Part shown: positions 9,214 through 11,497 of the stretch, piece after piece
Layout: each line of letters starts with the position of its first letter
How positions within the stretch are numbered: the first letter of the stretch is position 1
Assembly (NCBI GenBank): GCA_013054445.1
Contig: JAAMPI010001677.1
Location: 1 to 11,497, forward strand
DNA from: Cudoniella acicularis
Taxonomy: Eukaryota > Ascomycota > Leotiomycetes > Helotiales > Helotiaceae
DNA: 11,497 nucleotides
Direction: 5' to 3'
Notes under the pieces: model-generated
Database searches by the model: none
What the model was told of the DNA's origin: nothing
Seen by the model: only the letters and a program-made list of their open reading frames with translations
Translations under genes and position numbers: made by a program

Positions 9214-9496
9214 GGAACAGTCTCACAGGAGCTGTTGGCGTTGTCATCTTTCAGCAAATTGAGTCAACGAAAAGCCACTGGCCCTTCCATATTCGCATCT
9301 GGTCTGGAGTTCGGAGTTCCGCAGCGACCTTGTCACATCAATTCAGAAATATACACATACAACCTGCACCCTCGGAAATCATTAAAAGCTCAACGTGAAT
9401 TTATTCCAACTACCTTTACGGACTATAGCGAGCCCAGGTGATGCTATCCTCGGGAATTGTGATACAATGTGCTAATTATCAAGTTCTTGAATTTTC
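9214..9496. other. Convergent 3' flanks of SEC72 and the broken minus-strand gene
   Basis: This short interval lies downstream of the SEC72 TGA and also downstream of the minus-strand reading frame. An ATTAAA word near 9380 could serve as a weak polyadenylation signal for SEC72. No gene is seen. Confidence 0.4.
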
Positions 9497-11103
9497 TCAA
9501 ATCCACATTGCGAGGGAGCCATTAATCAGCGACTCTTCCCTTACCAGTCTTTTCAAACGATCTAGCAGTAGCTCCATATCTGAAAAGTGTTGCTCCGAGG
9601 GTTCTCGGAGTATGGCATCTGGTTGGGGATGTAGCTATCTAATCCAATTAATAGCGATGCCAACAACCCTTGCCTCTTCCAGACCACTCTCTTCTAATCT
9701 TCTAACCCTTTCGGCGGCTACCAACAACGTTGGATTCGCTCCCAAAACCCTCACGATGGATGTGAAGAGATCGGTAGATGCGTCGGGTCCGTCAATCTCA
9801 CGTCTCGTTATATATCTAGGCCAATGATGGAAATTTGTATGGCGTATTAGGGACAATCGAACCGATTGAACGAAATAGGAGCTCGGAATCCAATATCCAA
9901 AACCTTGACGGAGTGACGCCCAGAACTCCACATACTAACTATGGAGAAAACCATCCACGGTGGGTACGGATCTCTCCTATCCAGTGTACCTTATCCACTG
10001 TTCCAGGAAGACTATGCCTTCTCGCTCGTCCAAACCATCACGTACTGCATAATCTATGATTCTCGATAGTAGGGGCGAACTCAAATTAGATACCAGATTT
10101 CCGAATCTCCTTCGATCTTCATCAGAGCGCTCTGTTTCTGGAAACTGGTCTAACAAGCTGATACTGTGGTTTTGCAGAAGGTTAACGTCACCACTAATGG
10201 TTATCGGAAAATACCAAATAATATGGAGCTCCCTTGTTGTGTAGCTTGAGCTCATTGAACAAGCCTCCACACTTGAGAGAGATGCTCGAGGAAAGCATCT
10301 CTGCTGTCTGGAATCTGCTCGGTAATAGGGGTTGCCACAGGTGGAGGGCGAGCTGGAGGTAGACAGGGTGAACGCGCCTGTGGTGGTGGCGAAATACTTA
10401 ACGGCAGAGCATATGATAGCGGCCAAGGAGCAACTGAAGGCGGACTAGAATTTGAAGTTTGTGAGGTCTCTACGGAGCCAGGAATAGAGGGTATCGAGCC
10501 AGGCAGCGATGATGACACGGTTTCAGTTGAACCCGGACGGGAATTTCTTCTCTGCAAACTGATGGGCTGTTCTGGCTCAGGATCTCTGGGGTGCAATCTA
10601 TATCCATTTTCACTCTCGAACCTCCTTTCATTCTGCTCAACGGATCTTGCCTGGTCATTCGTCATCAGTTGCATCATAACTAGTCGTCTAAGTTATCTTG
10701 TTACTCCCTCGAGTGCCTCCAGATTTGTCATTAAGATTTCTTCTATGATCTCTATACCAGATTCGCGAATTTCGATCTGTCTTTGCAAGGTCCCTGTCAC
10801 TGCCTCCAATGCCGCTCCCAAACTACTATTTAGGGATTGAGTTGAGGATATTATCACGCCTGGTCCGCCGTCTCCAGGCTGATGATCCCAAGATGGGGTA
10901 GTGGCAATACGGGGGGTGGCGATAGGAGGAGTAGCAATAGGGAGAGTAGGTACAAAGGGGGGAGTGTAAGTAAAGGGAGGGACTGTGGAGACTGGTTGAC
11001 TACTGACTGGACTCCATGGAATCACAGGCTCATGATATATCATCGGTGAACCACCGGGACGACTTGACGGAACGGTAAGAGTAGGGGCCACAGCTCGCCG
11101 CAC
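9497..11103 (-). pseudogene. Broken uncharacterised gene with proline-rich and coiled-coil-like segments
   Basis: I do not recognise the family. On the minus strand one register runs from 11103 to 10252, with an in-frame TAA at 10693-10695 and TGA at 10252-10254. The N-terminal part is Pro/Thr/Ser-rich (IATPPIATPRIATTP). It then becomes helical and charged (LQRQIEIRESGIEIIEEIL), and continues through the TAA as LRRLVMMQLMTNDQARSVEQ. After 10252 the coding-like sequence changes register (10160-9977: FPETERSDEDRRRF, IIDYAVRDGLDEREG) and again at 9931-9635 (TRREIDGPDASTDLF, VAAERVRRLEESGLEEA). It passes a TAG at 9635-9637 and continues helical to 9497 (MELLLDRLKRL). All three internal stops could come from single C-to-T changes (CAA, CGA, CAG). 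The TAA could instead lie in a 54-nt intron (10651-10704, GTAACA...CCAG), and other introns might rescue the shifts, so a live multi-exon gene is not excluded. The first ATG available is at 11043; a transposon abuts the 5' side. Confidence 0.45.
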
Positions 11104-11106
11104 ACC

Positions 11107-11497
11107 TAAGCGAAACCTTCTTTTTTGACACCCCTTCTTAAATAAATTATTATAATTTAAATATCAATTATTTTTAACTAAAATTAAAAACATAAATTAG
11201 TTAATGGTAGCTAATCCGCGCACTGCAATTATATCTTCAATTTTACAAGTTAATTGCTCCGTATAATGCCGAAGGTCACGTGGATCGACCCGATCCCAAA
11301 GCTTTTGCAACTCCTTGTACAAATCCTCCTTATTTTTCGGCACATACGGCAATTTCTTTAGCTCTTCTTTCATCCACCGCCAGACCTTCTCAATTAGATT
11401 CAAATCTGGTGAAGAAGGCGGCCACTTAAACCCGCGGATACCGTGTGAAAGCCGGGGCAAGCGAGCGTTCCCCGCATGGACCTTAGACCCATCCTCC
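11107..11497 (-). mobile_element. Tc1/mariner-type DNA transposon, 3' end, running out of the window
   Basis: The element is recognised by its transposase fragment at 11197-11497. Downstream of the transposase stop lies about 90 bp of AT-rich sequence, and the uncharacterised reading frame begins at about 11103. A TA at 11107-11108 followed by agcgaaaccttcttttttga is a candidate TA target site plus terminal inverted repeat. The opposite end lies outside the window, so the repeat cannot be confirmed here. Transcription of the transposase runs leftward, toward the broken gene. Confidence 0.55.
11197..11497 (-). CDS. Tc1/mariner (IS630 superfamily) transposase, C-terminal part, 5' end outside the window
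   Basis: The frame is open from the right edge to TAA at 11197-11199, giving about 99 residues. It begins EDGSKVHAGNARLPR, equivalent to the region before the last catalytic block of DDE_3 superfamily transposases. It then carries GFKWPPSSPDLNLIEKVW, the signature containing the third catalytic acidic residue (the Glu of NLIEKVW). A basic helical tail follows (MKEELKKLPYVPK) and the protein ends LATIN. The first two catalytic Asp residues lie beyond the window. The visible part has no stop or frameshift, so this copy could be recent or intact. Known role: cut-and-paste transposition into TA dinucleotides. Confidence 0.9.
   Translation of the reverse strand, partial: EDGSKVHAGNARLPRLSHGIRGFKWPPSSPDLNLIEKVWRWMKEELKKLPYVPKNKEDLYKELQKLWDRVDPRDLRHYTEQLTCKIEDIIAVRGLATIN

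Noticed and set aside
8592..9257. Minus-strand frames opposite SEC72
   Set aside because: They are shadows of the SEC72 coding strand, with no family resemblance and poor residue composition.
9438..10244. Plus-strand frames of 60-130 codons opposite the broken gene
   Set aside because: The minus-strand frames have better coding character (charged helices, Pro-rich segments). The plus-strand frames are Ser/Leu-rich reverse complements.
1..11497. tRNA genes, rRNA or CRISPR-like arrays
   Set aside because: I looked for T-loop/anticodon-like patterns and regularly spaced repeats on both strands and found none that fold or recur properly.

Overview
The window reads as nuclear DNA of a filamentous ascomycete, possibly a leotiomycete-type genome. 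The evidence is short (about 54-72 nt) GT...AG introns, an A at position -3 of each start codon, a Sec72-type TPR protein with the architecture seen in filamentous fungi, a secreted fungal cyanovirin-N homologue, and decayed DNA transposons between genes. Nothing looks bacterial, and I found no rRNA, tRNA or CRISPR array.

Layout. Positions 1-210 are repetitive: an AT-rich 12-bp tandem array, then a palindrome-rich block that resembles one end of a hAT-type DNA transposon. Positions 211-1539 hold no gene I can support. A three-exon minus-strand gene (1540-2044) encodes a 125-residue secreted cyanovirin-N homology (CVNH) protein; it appears only after two introns are removed. About 2.6 kb without a recognisable gene follows (2206-4826).

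The main gene is on the minus strand (4827-7643). A short first exon is spliced to a very long second exon, giving a protein of about 918 residues (894 if an in-frame 72-nt intron near the 3' end is also removed). It joins an N-terminal ten-helix nucleotide-sugar-transporter-like (DMT superfamily) module, an eleventh membrane helix and a C-terminal GT32-like glycosyltransferase domain with a DXD motif. The helix count would place the catalytic domain in the Golgi/ER lumen, beside the exit of its own putative donor transporter. This is the most interesting object in the window.

A roughly 1-kb divergent intergenic region (7644-8616) separates it from SEC72 (8617-9213, plus strand), a cytosolic TPR subunit of the post-translational ER translocation complex. 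Between SEC72 and the right edge lies a broken minus-strand reading frame (9497-11103) with proline-rich and coiled-coil-like segments, in-frame stops and register shifts. It appears truncated at its 5' side by a Tc1/mariner-type transposon whose transposase C-terminus occupies 11197-11497 and continues out of the window.

The three intact genes act at the secretory pathway (ER import, Golgi glycosylation, a secreted lectin-like protein). I see no operon-like or cluster logic linking them, so this proximity may be chance.
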